The translations under genes and the position numbers were made by a program. A model generated the notes under the pieces. That model saw only the letters and a list, made by a program, of their open reading frames with translations, made no database searches and was not told the origin of the DNA. 64,000 nucleotides of DNA, from the NCBI RefSeq assembly GCF_900177805.1, contig NZ_FXAX01000001.1, positions 1,798,001 through 1,862,000 on the forward strand, given 5' to 3'. Positions 25,401 through 33,527 of this stretch are shown here, one piece after another. This stretch comes from Fibrobacter sp. UWB13. Its GTDB lineage: Bacteria > Fibrobacterota > Fibrobacteria > Fibrobacterales > Fibrobacteraceae. Each line of letters begins with the position of its first letter. Position 1 is the stretch's first letter.

Positions 25401-27188
25401 CCCTGACAATTTCAAGACAACACCAGAAGTATTGTACATACTAGCGGCGCCAAAAGCACCTCCTATAGAAACCGTACCCGTCACTTTAGTTGCCGTAGAA
25501 TTCTGGCTATCAATATCATAGTTTATTCTAATCGACGATGTATTACCCGCAATTGCGTTTTCTTCGGTAGCAAGCATGGCCGTTCCAACAAGACCACCAA
25601 TAGAGGCCGAAATCAACTGCTCTGAAAATGATTTACCCCAGATTTTTATGTTTCCACTTGTATTGGAATTTTTGAGAGTCAAGAACAAATCATCCCCATT
25701 GCCCACATTAGTGGTATTATCGCAACCGGCATACCCAGCAATACCTCCAACAAAATAATTGTAGGTTCCTGCCTTTGCATTAAGATCAACCAACACAACA
25801 CTTGCGGTTGCATTTACAATTTTCAGGACACTGCCGTTACAAAGATTACTCTTTCCGATAACCCCACCCCAATAGATATTTACAGTTTCGTCGCCTACAG
25901 CTCCAGTTCCGGCAGCTTCTAATCTTTTCACATTTACATTGCTGATTAACAAATCAGATTTTGTCTGATTATTTGAGCCATCTTTCTTTGTTTCACCAAA
26001 CACACCACCAATAGAGGTTCCGCCTGTCACTTTTTTACCACTCGGCACAGACACCTTGATGTCCTGATTTAAATACGGCTTGTTATTATCACTGCCAGAC
26101 TGCGCATAGACATACATGCCCGCAACACCGCCTAAAACGGACTTATCAACGCTAGCGGAGTTATTTATATCAACATTGATCTCGATATTTTCGTAAGTGG
26201 TAAACTTGGAAATAGCGGCAATACCGCCCATGACCGCCATATACCCATCTGTGGAGGTTTCACCGATACTTGCGCCGATAAAATTCGTAAGGTCCACAAC
26301 ATTAGGAGTTTCAACAAGCTGGACGCTGTTAGACAAAGCGATGAGAGAAGTTGCTGCAGTAGTTTTGTCCGAATAAATCTGGGAAACTTTGGAATTCCGG
26401 ATAAGCCCTGCAAGCCCACCAGCAAACGGAGAACGGATAACAACTTTATCAAGAGTGATATTATCGACGTTCGTATAAGAAATCTGCCCCGCAAGGGCCC
26501 CCATCGGATAATAGTCGACTCCGTTAGTTGAAGGGTCAGCCTCTAAAGTTTCACCAGTTGCGCTATACCACTTTTTCCCGACCACAAAATTCACACCCGA
26601 TATCGTCAGGTTCTTGACAAAAATATCAAGTCCATTGGCTCCAATCGGAGGGATGTCGTATCCAATTTTTCCAAAAAGGCCTATATAACTATCACCATCT
26701 TTCCTTTGGATATAGCAAAGGTTCTTTATGGTATGACCGTTTCCATCGAAAACTTTTCCGCCGAACTTGATAGGAGTATGTTCCGTCGAGCAGGACTCCG
26801 TATCATCGTCTTCGTTATGACTATACGTTTCCCCAAAATTCAAGTCAGAGGCTAGGGTCAAGTTGGTATACTTATTTTTAGACTCGTTCTGAGTAGTAGC
26901 CCAAACGCTAGACAGCATCTGATTAAGGATTTGGGCGTAAGAGTTGCCGCTCTCACTCAAATTTTTAGAAGCAAGGCATATAACAGAGGCACCCGCCATC
27001 TCCGTGGATTCATTAACCGTACACCCCTCGCCCGCCTGCTCCAAGTAAAGCGATTTTGCTGTTGCATTATAGCCAAGATTTATGTATTGAGTCACTAAGG
27101 CGACAGGATCTTGGGTATTATCCCCAGCCCAAGCAGACATCGGGATGGCCAAACCTAGACCAAGCAGCAGACGAGTTAAGTAATCCAT
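22404..27188 (-). CDS. Very large secreted protein with GLUG-like repeats, InlB-type repeat and poly-serine linker
   Basis: 1594 residues. The signal peptide ends near MSAWA (about 21). From about 130 to 800 the sequence contains some ten GLUG-like turns (GALAGQI, GGVAGMY, GGIAGYA, GGLVGTA, GGIVGMF, GGLVGRS), pointing to a beta-helix-like fold. A Listeria/Bacteroides-type InlB B repeat (about 856-920, KFVDGDDVIKEYEVVHG, DRDLTIKALYEE) is followed by a poly-Ser linker (about 921-1050). The C-terminal part has GWNLVANPYGWYV and ends in a T9SS-like sorting domain (GVYFVKVKVG...VMVR). It is probably a surface adhesin or binding protein; no catalytic motif is seen. Reading continues unbroken. Confidence 0.85.
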   Translation of the reverse strand: MDYLTRLLLGLGLAIPMSAWAGDNTQDPVALVTQYINLGYNATAKSLYLEQAGEGCTVNESTEMAGASVICLASKNLSESGNSYAQILNQMLSSVWATTQNESKNKYTNLTLASDLNFGETYSHNEDDDTESCSTEHTPIKFGGKVFDGNGHTIKNLCYIQRKDGDSYIGLFGKIGYDIPPIGANGLDIFVKNLTISGVNFVVGKKWYSATGETLEADPSTNGVDYYPMGALAGQISYTNVDNITLDKVVIRSPFAGGLAGLIRNSKVSQIYSDKTTAATSLIALSNSVQLVETPNVVDLTNFIGASIGETSTDGYMAVMGGIAAISKFTTYENIEINVDINNSASVDKSVLGGVAGMYVYAQSGSDNNKPYLNQDIKVSVPSGKKVTGGTSIGGVFGETKKDGSNNQTKSDLLISNVNVKRLEAAGTGAVGDETVNIYWGGVIGKSNLCNGSVLKIVNATASVVLVDLNAKAGTYNYFVGGIAGYAGCDNTTNVGNGDDLFLTLKNSNTSGNIKIWGKSFSEQLISASIGGLVGTAMLATEENAIAGNTSSIRINYDIDSQNSTATKVTGTVSIGGAFGAASMYNTSGVVLKLSGLNYNGSLAVKDYGINTYVGGIVGMFPLIDNSGNSQIAFNDVRVKPSGNITTLLQYTYMNAGFASTAYIGGVCGNCKSVTELSVVSVEGDIKEKQVAAANKAFYVGGLVGRSSIGAPIIVKNTYSNGSLTKEFPSNSDIGYLFGVLYGNTGRASQFISNYHYSEEPEKIPAISIGDGKKYTVPTYQGSTAKNNVRNCTANETQSVDQTGNGCMLSANMKSAEFADALNQVLDDESDQVWMYDENAADAAPLPTLKPVFAPNLKTHSVKFVDGDDVIKEYEVVHGWPSPVPNPPTVNSVGCSFDKWNSTDYLSVDRDLTIKALYEECAESSSSVEMSSSSGVEESSSSIFVESSSSEEESSSSEMYLSSSDFVESSSSFAESSSSGTSSSSSVNSSSSVDISSSSSSVGNGDYSSSSSAGNIEFSSSSSSAGNSYEYSSSSRAQSSSSSVKSSSSRASHKTYLLEIAEPTATQDGNALRMEFDNKLASTSEKVDYHIKVVSDVGVYLDTVVDAKSVESVKNGLWRLDPAPVGEYTVTFTLTDGDDSISYDKKFITEKQKTYTPRAWQTLSLNAFCYNKGDGCLSDLETRFGLTQSDRAKEECKYMQDEVKRGMNDAQFYQRMKNVCAQASGSGAVTSVYWWDESNPVGEFWQYRKFSVKDKFDSTRGYWYGPVNHEPFAMSLQTPNMNDAIEWHLENKYSGWNLVANPYGWYVKLPKDENINFCQWDPDSSGYVEPDVLGPYEALWVHTEKSMTYRIPLKAAIVLEDEKKSLNKSAESENWNLRVVLSDNNGKRDSWNEIAVGRTAKTLGEPPAGMGDRVNLSIVEGKKRLAKSVKKNADDLEWDLEVSATTSRDGKLSFEGLESVWEKGMRVYATVDNETVEVVKDSPVDVKLSSNAKNVSVRVTKSAVVANVAKNLLKGLRVNQAPNVLNVGFDAASKLAGANVKVSVVGIDGRVVATNRAVAREGSNAISMKKPKQGVYFVKVKVGSLSAVTRVMVR

Positions 27189-27375
27189 TCAAGCCCTCTA
27201 ATTTTACTTGTAAAAATAATTTTTAAGGCTACTTTGGCAACCGTCAATAAAAGTAAAAAGCGCCAATTGTGACAGTCAGCACGGAGATGAAAATTTGCTT
27301 ACAAATATTTAATTGCTTTAGTGCCATAGGTTTACTAAATTGAAGTCACCATTATGGTGTTTCATAGGAGTTAAA

Positions 27376-28221
27376 ATGTTCAAAAAGATTCTTCTTCTCA
27401 CGGCTGCGATTGTCACATCCAGCTTTGCAACATGGGATTATTTCGGCCTGCTTCAGAACAATTCTGGTTCTGTCAAAACGGGACTTTACTACGACTGGGA
27501 CGGAGACTGGTCCCAAATGGGTCTGAAAGTCGGCGCACGCGTGAATATCGTTCCGCAATTTGAACTTTCTTTCCAGAGTTTTGGCTACCAGTTCTGGGGC
27601 GAAAAGGAATGCGATGAAGATAACAACTGCGGTTACGCAGACGGCGGTAAAGGTCTCCGCGACCTAGTCATCGGCGCACGTTACGCCTTGGATCCGGAAC
27701 TTTACCTTTTCCTCGACTTTAACCTCCCCATCGGTCGCGACAAGAACGATGGAAACGGAACGACGCCTCCCAGCAACCACGAAATGTACATCTACGCCGG
27801 TGCACAGCACCACAGAGACATAGCATCCATCAAGGGCGCATCCTACGGTGCAGAAGCAGGTCTTTTCTGGGGATTCAAGCATCACGACAGAGAAAGAGGT
27901 CTCGAACTCCGCCTGGGCGGTGAATTCGACTTCACACTCCCCTCTGCACCTGTAACGCTCTTGGTTGGCGGTCAGTTCTGGTTCCGCCTTTTTGCATCGG
28001 AATACAACAACGGTACCAAGAAAGACAAGGAAATGCATGACGACTGGTCTCATCAGTGGAAATTCTGGGTCGGTGCAAGCGTCCCGCTGAGTGACGACAT
28101 CTCCATCAAGGGTACAATTATCGCCCGCAGCCAGGATTTGAAAAACAAGAGCTACGAACCGGAAATCGTGATGGAAGGCGATGCCCTCGGCGTTACCTTG
28201 GAAATGGAATTCAAGTTCTAA
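27376..28221 (+). CDS. Outer-membrane beta-barrel-type protein
   Basis: 281 residues. The start is set by AGGAG five nt before the ATG; an upstream in-frame ATG lacks a ribosome site. The signal peptide (MFKKILLLTAAIVTSSFA) is followed by alternating amphipathic strands with aromatic girdle residues (LYLFLDFNLPIGRDK, LLVGGQFWFRLF), ending in LEMEFKF, a C-terminal Phe as expected for Omp insertion. It shares the block GARYALDPELYLFLDFNLPIGRDK with the next gene, so the two are paralogues. A porin-like or transport-related barrel is likely; the substrate is unknown. Confidence 0.78.
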   Translation: MFKKILLLTAAIVTSSFATWDYFGLLQNNSGSVKTGLYYDWDGDWSQMGLKVGARVNIVPQFELSFQSFGYQFWGEKECDEDNNCGYADGGKGLRDLVIGARYALDPELYLFLDFNLPIGRDKNDGNGTTPPSNHEMYIYAGAQHHRDIASIKGASYGAEAGLFWGFKHHDRERGLELRLGGEFDFTLPSAPVTLLVGGQFWFRLFASEYNNGTKKDKEMHDDWSHQWKFWVGASVPLSDDISIKGTIIARSQDLKNKSYEPEIVMEGDALGVTLEMEFKF

Positions 28222-28272
28222 TCACCGGGTCTAAGCTGAAGACATAAAAAAATAAACGTCTAAATTTCTTAA

Positions 28273-28307
28273 AAACCAGTCGATTATTCCGACTGGTTTA
28301 TTTTTAT
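28273..28307 (+). terminator. Terminator between the two barrel-protein genes
   Basis: A 10-bp stem AAACCAGTCG/CGACTGGTTT with an ATTATT-containing loop, followed by ATTTTTATTT. Confidence 0.85.
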
Positions 28308-28377
28308 TTACAGAGTCCGTTTAAACCCCATAGTTTTTACCTATATTTCGAAGAAATTTTCTTTCTATGGAGTAACT

Positions 28378-29148
28378 ATGTTAAAAAAAGTAATCGTAGG
28401 CACTGCACTTCTCGCATCCGCCAGCTTCGCAACCTTCAGCAACTTCCCGGTTCCGGCAGCCATGAGTGGCGACGCCAAGATTGTTGCAGACTTCATCGTT
28501 CATGATAAATGGAAAGGTCTCGACCTGAGCGCAAAGGCTCGTTTCGTTCCGGTCCAGAACTTGGAACTTTACTTGAAACTCCCGTTCAGACCGATTAGCC
28601 GCTACGATGGCGAAAACGACCATAAGACCGGTATGGAAAACTTGACCACCGGCGTACGTTACCAGGTGGCTCCGATGTTCGCCGCATTCCTCGATGTTAC
28701 ATTCCCGACCGGCAAGGACAAAATCTCTGACGACGGATTCAACTTCTATTTCGGTGGACAGTTCTCCAAGGACTTTGGCGCTGTGGGTCTCGGCACAGAA
28801 GCAGGTCTCTCCATTACAACGGAAGGCGATGACCGTAAGAAAGGACCGATGAGCTTGATCCTCAATGCGGAATTGGATCCGAACGTTTCCCAGGTCGTTT
28901 CCCCGTACTTCGGCATCACCTTTGACATTTTGCTTAATGACGAAAAGACAAGAGGCAAAAAATCTGCCGAAACGAGTGGCGATGTCGGCGTTGCCCCGTA
29001 CGTAGGTGCAAATTTCAAGGTCAACCAGTTGCTTTCCTTTGATGCTTGCGTAACATTCGGTCTCGGCGATGACGACTACCTCATCTACACGAGCGGCAAC
29101 AAGAAAATGACCGTGACGTGGGAAGGCTCTGTCAACTTCTCCTTCTAA
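28378..29148 (+). CDS. Outer-membrane beta-barrel-type protein, paralogue of the preceding gene
   Basis: 256 residues. A GGAG site lies 6 nt before the ATG. The signal peptide MLKKVIVGTALLASASFA is followed by beta strands such as GVRYQVAPMFAAFLDVTFPTGKDK, equivalent to the strand block of the upstream paralogue, and the protein ends in VTWEGSVNFSF with the C-terminal Phe of outer-membrane barrels. The separate terminator and promoter gap suggest independent expression. The tandem duplication is diverged. Its function is unknown beyond the membrane-barrel inference. Confidence 0.78.
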   Translation: MLKKVIVGTALLASASFATFSNFPVPAAMSGDAKIVADFIVHDKWKGLDLSAKARFVPVQNLELYLKLPFRPISRYDGENDHKTGMENLTTGVRYQVAPMFAAFLDVTFPTGKDKISDDGFNFYFGGQFSKDFGAVGLGTEAGLSITTEGDDRKKGPMSLILNAELDPNVSQVVSPYFGITFDILLNDEKTRGKKSAETSGDVGVAPYVGANFKVNQLLSFDACVTFGLGDDDYLIYTSGNKKMTVTWEGSVNFSF

Positions 29149-29171
29149 TTAAAATTCTTTATCCATCTATG

Positions 29172-29199
29172 AAAAGTCCCGGCGATGCCGGGACTTTTG
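29172..29199 (+). terminator. Terminator after the second barrel-protein gene
   Basis: Stem AAAAGTCCCGGC/(GCCGGGACTTTT) with a GAT-type loop; the A and T runs make it bidirectional. An ATGAC-family element (CTGGGTCCTTC...CAGGACGACG) follows at 29233-29265. Confidence 0.8.
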
Positions 29200-29278
29200 C
29201 GTTTCGAGAAATGTTTCGCGCAATTACAAGACCTGACTGGGTCCTTCGCGCTGCTCAGGACGACGAGATGCGCGCGGG

Positions 29279-31099
29279 TTAGCGGATATCGAACGGCGGG
29301 ATGGGCAGGCTTTCGCCGGATTTCATCGCCTTGTCGAGCGCAGCAGACTTGACCGGATCGACCCACCAATAGACCGGGATGGCGTCTTCGCGGTTGAACT
29401 GGTCGAGCACCTTTTCGGGCGTGCCGTAGCGGTTCCAGTAGAGGATGCGGTGGTGGTCGCATTGCCACATGAGCACGTACGGGACGATTTCGGCAAGGCG
29501 GTTATCAAGCGCCTTCAAGATTTCATTGCGCTTCGCGAGGTCAAATTCAGTCTTCTGCAAGTTGATGAGGCTATCAACAACAGGGTCTTGAACACCAGCG
29601 AGGTTGTTCGTGCCTTTCTGCATGGCAGTCGTAGAAATCCAGCTCGCTTCCGGGTCACGGAGGCGGCCTGCGCCCCAGTTCACCCAGTAAAGGTCAAAGT
29701 CAGCATCGTCCAAGCGCTTGCGGAGCGTGCTCTGGCTCATCTGTTCGATGGTCGCCACAACGCCCACCTTCTTCAAGTCTTCCTGGAAAAGCGTGAGGTG
29801 GCGCAAGTCTTCCTGGCTCGTGATAAAGTTGATGGCAAACGGCTTGCCGTCCTTTTCAAGAACGCCTTCCCCATTCACCTTGTAGCCCGCTTCGGCAAAG
29901 AGCGCACGGGCCTTTTCGGGATTGTAGCTGTAGACTGGCGCCGTCGGGTTCTGGTTATTCGCCCAGAGGTCCGGATAATAGCTATTGAGGAGGAAGTACT
30001 GGCCGTACATGTACTTTTCATTCATCGCTTCACGGTTCAAGAGGTACGAAAGTGCGCGACGGACGCGAACATCTTGGAACTGCGGCTTGCGAAGGTTGAT
30101 CGCCATGCCTTGGAAACCAATCGGTTCCTTGTTGTAGATGCGCTGTTTGACAGCCCAGCCCTTCTTGACAGCATCAAAGTCGGTCTGTTTCATCCAGATG
30201 CTGCTCGTGTAAATGGCGTAAGCGTTGAAGTCCTGCTTCTTGAATGCTTCAAGCGCCTTCGTCTGGTCGTTCATGAAGCGGTAGCGGATTTTCTGGAAGT
30301 TGTACTTGCCATGGTTCCAGTTTTTCTTGAAGCCCCACCAGTCGCTGCGGCGCTGGAGTTCGACAAAGCGGTCTTCACGGAACGTCTTGATGATGTACGG
30401 ACCAGAGACGACCGGGAATTCGTAACGAATCTTGTTGAAGTCCTTGCCTCCCCACACATGCTTCGGGAATGCGAGCATGCCAGCCGCTTCCCAGAAGTTG
30501 CCCCAATGAGATTCCTTGGCAGTCATGCGGACAGTCAAGCTATCGACGACTTCCGGGCGTTCAAAGCGGCTGAGCCCCACCTTGAAAATCGGCGTGAGAT
30601 TCTTTTCGTCCATGATGACGTCATAGTAGAACTGCACATCTTCGGCGGTGATGGACTTGCCATCGCTCCACTTCGCGCGCGGGTCCACATGGAATGTGAA
30701 CGTCTTACCGTCTTCGGAGACTTCCCACTTGTCAGCGAGGATGCCGATTTCACGGTCTTCGGTGGTATGCAGGCTCACGAGCGGTTCGAACATCATGTTC
30801 ATGAGTTCGGCGGAGAAGCTGTTGTAGTCTTCCCACATGTTGAAAGACTTCGGCATGGCGGAGCCCCAAAGCGTAATAGAGCCGCAAGCGCGAGCTTCCT
30901 TGGAAGCTATCGGGTCGAACTCGCCGGTCGCTGTAGAATCGAGCGGGAGAATCGGGCAATCGGCTTCGGAAACAGCGGTGCCTTTTTTCGAAGATTGGCC
31001 GGATTTGGAATCGCCGGATTCATTGCAGGCGGCAAGAGCAAAAGCGAGAGCTGCCGCCATCGGAACGGCAAGTAAAGAGCGGAAGGAGAAAGTTTTCAT
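29279..31099 (-). CDS. Peptide-type ABC transporter substrate-binding lipoprotein (SBP family 5)
   Basis: 606 residues from the ATG; a TTG three codons earlier is less likely. The signal peptide ends in the lipobox LAAC, so it is a lipoprotein. The fold of oligopeptide/nickel-binding SBP_bac_5 proteins is clear: WEVSEDGKTFTFHVDPRAKWSDGKSITAEDV, VRRALSYLLNREAMN and YYPDLWANNQNPTAPVYSYNPEKA. The ligand is probably a peptide or a sugar. No permease or ATPase genes are near, so its transporter must be encoded elsewhere. It ends next to an ATGAC-type repeat. Confidence 0.92.
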   Translation of the reverse strand: MKTFSFRSLLAVPMAAALAFALAACNESGDSKSGQSSKKGTAVSEADCPILPLDSTATGEFDPIASKEARACGSITLWGSAMPKSFNMWEDYNSFSAELMNMMFEPLVSLHTTEDREIGILADKWEVSEDGKTFTFHVDPRAKWSDGKSITAEDVQFYYDVIMDEKNLTPIFKVGLSRFERPEVVDSLTVRMTAKESHWGNFWEAAGMLAFPKHVWGGKDFNKIRYEFPVVSGPYIIKTFREDRFVELQRRSDWWGFKKNWNHGKYNFQKIRYRFMNDQTKALEAFKKQDFNAYAIYTSSIWMKQTDFDAVKKGWAVKQRIYNKEPIGFQGMAINLRKPQFQDVRVRRALSYLLNREAMNEKYMYGQYFLLNSYYPDLWANNQNPTAPVYSYNPEKARALFAEAGYKVNGEGVLEKDGKPFAINFITSQEDLRHLTLFQEDLKKVGVVATIEQMSQSTLRKRLDDADFDLYWVNWGAGRLRDPEASWISTTAMQKGTNNLAGVQDPVVDSLINLQKTEFDLAKRNEILKALDNRLAEIVPYVLMWQCDHHRILYWNRYGTPEKVLDQFNREDAIPVYWWVDPVKSAALDKAMKSGESLPIPPFDIR

Positions 31100-31119
31100 G
31101 AGAGACAAGATAATAAAAA

Positions 31120-31148
31120 GGCGACCCCGGCACGGTGGCCGGGGTGAC
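31120..31148. repeat. Intergenic GGCGACCCCGG...CCGGGGTGAC repeat
   Basis: Inverted repeat upstream of the binding-protein gene, nearly identical (inverted) to 6361-6389. It is followed by a CTAC/TAGT-rich tract up to about 31203. Confidence 0.75.
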
Positions 31149-31206
31149 AGCGCAGGCTCTACATACGAGCCACTTCCTACAGTCTACTTCCTACCGTCTA
31201 CTAAAA

Positions 31207-32019
31207 TTACGGCAATCCGATATGGTGTGCGGGTTGTTTGACTTTTGGGGCAGCGGCTTTCTTAGCTTCGGCTTCGGCAGCTTCAGCCTTGAGCGTTTCA
31301 AGCGACAGGCGGGAGGCTTCCTGTTCGGCCTTCTTCTTGTTCGGGCCTTGACCGCGGGCATACGCTTTGCCGTTCACGACCACTTCGACCGTAAACACTT
31401 TCTGGTGTTCCGGACCTTCTTCGCCGACAATCACGTACTCCGGAGAGCAGCGCAATTTGCCCTGGCAAAATTCCAGAAGTTCGCTTTTGTAGTTCACGAA
31501 GTCGGTCGCACTGATGATTTCTTGCACACGCGGGAAGTGGAACTTATTCAAAATGGCACGGACTTCTTCGAGGCCGCCATCGAGATAGACGGCGCCAAGC
31601 ACAGCTTCATAGGCATCAGCGAGAATGCTTTCCTTGCCGCGACCGCCCATCTTGGCTTCGGACTTTCCGATTTTCACATATTCGCTCAGGTCCCATTCCT
31701 TGGACGACTGGGCACAGGCGTGTCCCGAGACAATCGCGCTCTTGCGCTTGGAGAGTTCGCCCTCCGGATCGCTCGGATAAGTCCTGTATAAGAATTCCGT
31801 CGTGAGCATGTTGAGGACGGAATCGCCGAGGAACTCTAGGCGCTCGTTGTTGCTTGCGTACGGGACATCTTTCCCGACGAGGAACGAGCGGTGGACGAGT
31901 GCATGAGCCAGCAGTTCTGGATCGCGGAATCTGTACCCAAGCTTAGCCTCAAGCCCGTCACCGGACTTCTGGCGAAACCAGAGTTTAAGAATCTTGTGGA
32001 GCAGGTTTTGTTCTTCCAA
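31207..32019 (-). CDS. rnc: Ribonuclease III
   Basis: 270 residues. The endonuclease domain carries the signature NERLEFLGDS (58-67) with the Mg-binding E62 and D66 and the second acidic set near ADAYEAVLGAVYLDGG. A double-stranded RNA-binding domain follows (about 180-255, DFVNYKSELLEFCQGK and KKKAEQEASRLSLETL). The C-terminus is an Ala/Lys tail (EAEAKKAAAPKVKQP). It cleaves dsRNA in rRNA precursors and some mRNAs. It lies at the end of the fatty-acid/ribosomal cluster but is separated from acpP by 299 nt with a terminator, so it probably has its own promoter. Confidence 0.97.
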   Translation of the reverse strand: MEEQNLLHKILKLWFRQKSGDGLEAKLGYRFRDPELLAHALVHRSFLVGKDVPYASNNERLEFLGDSVLNMLTTEFLYRTYPSDPEGELSKRKSAIVSGHACAQSSKEWDLSEYVKIGKSEAKMGGRGKESILADAYEAVLGAVYLDGGLEEVRAILNKFHFPRVQEIISATDFVNYKSELLEFCQGKLRCSPEYVIVGEEGPEHQKVFTVEVVVNGKAYARGQGPNKKKAEQEASRLSLETLKAEAAEAEAKKAAAPKVKQPAHHIGLP

Positions 32020-32189
32020 CAGAATCTCCTTAATAGTTTAAAATGCAAACATAAATTAAAAAATCTAGTTCCTAGTTACTTGTTCTAAGTTACTAGATAA
32101 TCTGATTTTGCTATGTGGTCAGAGGTCTTTTGCCAACAGTCACCAATCAATCCGTCATAGAACGAGCACCTCCTTTTTATAAACGAGAA

Positions 32190-32218
32190 GGCGATGCCGG
32201 AACGGAGTCCGGCATGAC
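32190..32218. repeat. Intergenic GGCGATGCCGG...CCGGCATGAC repeat
   Basis: A family copy in the rnc-acpP gap, nearly identical to 13748-13776. The rest of the 299-nt gap holds a CTAGTTACTTG-type tract (about 32065-32098) and the acpP terminator; no gene is seen. Confidence 0.8.
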
Positions 32219-32241
32219 AAAGTGTCAGGCATGACGAGAAT

Positions 32242-32270
32242 AAAAAAGAATCCCCGGCGGAACCGGGGAC
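32242..32270 (-). terminator. Terminator of acpP
   Basis: On the minus strand, TCCCCGG-N5-CCGGGGA followed by TTCTTTTTTA. Confidence 0.85.
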
Positions 32271-32318
32271 CCAAAGCTCTTTCTTTGCCCAACGGATGCG
32301 GGCTAAAGTAAAACTAGA

Positions 32319-32558
32319 TTACTTCTTGTGTGCTTCGAGGAAAGCAACAACGTCAGAAACCTTCTGGAACTTTTCAGCGTCGGAATCGAGGATTTCGACA
32401 TCGAATTCGTCTTCGAGAGCCATAACGAGTTCAACACGGTCAAGGGAGTCTGCACCGAGGTCATTACCGAATTCAGATTCGGGCTTGACATCTTCAGCCT
32501 TGACTTCCAACTTAGCAACGATCACGTCCGTGACCTTCTTGAAAATTTCTTCGTTCAT
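32319..32558 (-). CDS. acpP: Acyl carrier protein
   Basis: 79 residues starting MNEEIFKKV. This start is chosen because GGAG stands 7 nt before it (ATGGAGAAAAAAATG); the ATG four codons earlier is part of that ribosome site. The phosphopantetheine serine is S38 in GADSLDRVELVMALE. The protein is acidic and four-helical and carries acyl chains for fatty-acid synthesis. It follows fabG after a 47-nt gap and is probably co-transcribed with it. Confidence 0.97.
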   Translation of the reverse strand: MNEEIFKKVTDVIVAKLEVKAEDVKPESEFGNDLGADSLDRVELVMALEDEFDVEILDSDAEKFQKVSDVVAFLEAHKK

Positions 32559-32605
32559 TTTTTTCTCCATGGGAAAAAGTTTTGTCCAAATTTAATAAAA
32601 TGTTT

Positions 32606-33334
32606 TTAAGCGTTCAAGCCCCCATCGACACCAATTACCTGTCCGGTAATGTATTTGGCATCGTCGGAAGCCAAAAATGCGACTGCCTTGGCAACATCTT
32701 CCGGCTGACCGAGGCGGCCAAGCGGAATCTGGGCGGCATATTTTGCACGAGTTTCTTCACTCATGGCGGCGGTCATGTCCGTATCGATGAATCCCGGAGC
32801 GACAGCGTTCACCGTAATGCCGCGAGAACCGAATTCCATGGAGTTGGACTTTGTCATGCCGATCACGCCAGCCTTAGCAGCGGCGTAGTTAGCCTGACCT
32901 GCCTGAGTTCTGATACCGTTCAAGCTTGCGATATTCACGATGCTGCCTTTGCGGGCGCCCATCATCGTCCTGAGGACGGCTCTGGTGCAAAGGAACGTCG
33001 AGCGGAGGTCCGTTGCGATAACGTTATCGAAATCTTCGTCCTTCATGCGAAGTACGAGACCGTCACGGGTGATGCCAGCGTTGTTCACGAGGCAGTCCAC
33101 GCCACCCAGTGCGTCGATAGCTTGTTTGAAAGCGTCCTTCACAGATTCGGAATTGCTCACGTCGCATGCGAACGTGAACGTCTTGACACCGAATTCCTTG
33201 GCGATAGCTTCTGCCTGTTCCGGACAGCCGCCGCGGGAAATAAGAACAACGTCAGAGCCGCGAGCAGCGAGTTCTCTTGCAATGGCAAGACCGATACCAC
33301 GAGATGCGCCAGTCACAATAGACTTCGTAGGCAT
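32606..33334 (-). CDS. fabG: 3-oxoacyl-ACP reductase
   Basis: 242 residues, preceded by AGGAGG. A classical short-chain dehydrogenase: the NADPH-binding TGASRGIG (8-15), NNAGITRDGL (84-93), S137, and the catalytic YxxxK (Y150, K154). The C-terminus VTGQVIGVDGGLNA is FabG-typical. The usual Asn of the catalytic tetrad in helix alpha-4 (VNL) reads TDL, with D109 in its place. It reduces beta-ketoacyl-ACP in the elongation cycle. It lies between plsX and acpP; fabD, fabH and fabF are not in this cluster. Confidence 0.96.
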   Translation of the reverse strand: MPTKSIVTGASRGIGLAIARELAARGSDVVLISRGGCPEQAEAIAKEFGVKTFTFACDVSNSESVKDAFKQAIDALGGVDCLVNNAGITRDGLVLRMKDEDFDNVIATDLRSTFLCTRAVLRTMMGARKGSIVNIASLNGIRTQAGQANYAAAKAGVIGMTKSNSMEFGSRGITVNAVAPGFIDTDMTAAMSEETRAKYAAQIPLGRLGQPEDVAKAVAFLASDDAKYITGQVIGVDGGLNA

Positions 33335-33352
33335 TATAAATTGACCTCCTGT

Positions 33353-33369
33353 ATGACATTAAGTGTCAT
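33353..33369. promoter_or_regulatory. Inverted repeat upstream of fabG
   Basis: ATGACA-N5-TGTCAT, 18 nt upstream of the fabG start codon and next to its ribosome site. It could be an operator or a short RNA hairpin. Confidence 0.45.
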
Positions 33370-33461
33370 GGGTGAATACAAATGATTTAAGCTTAGAATA
33401 GCCGTCACACCACCGGTGCCAGACGGTTCGTCCAAAGCATATTATTTGTTATCCAAGATAA

Positions 33462-33494
33462 CAAAAAACGGACCTAGCGTTCACTAGATCCGTC
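33462..33494 (-). terminator. Terminator of plsX
   Basis: On the minus strand, ACGGATCTAG-N6-CTAGGTCCGT followed by TTTTTTG. A second perfect hairpin, TTGTTATC/GATAACAA, follows at 33447-33464, so fabG-acpP probably has its own promoter. Confidence 0.8.
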
Positions 33495-33527
33495 TAATTG
33501 CAACTAAAGTCTTAATGCAGACAAAAG

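Noticed and set aside
29450-31075. 541-residue open frame on the plus strand
   Set aside because: Shadow of the substrate-binding lipoprotein gene; no recognisable domain or ribosome site.
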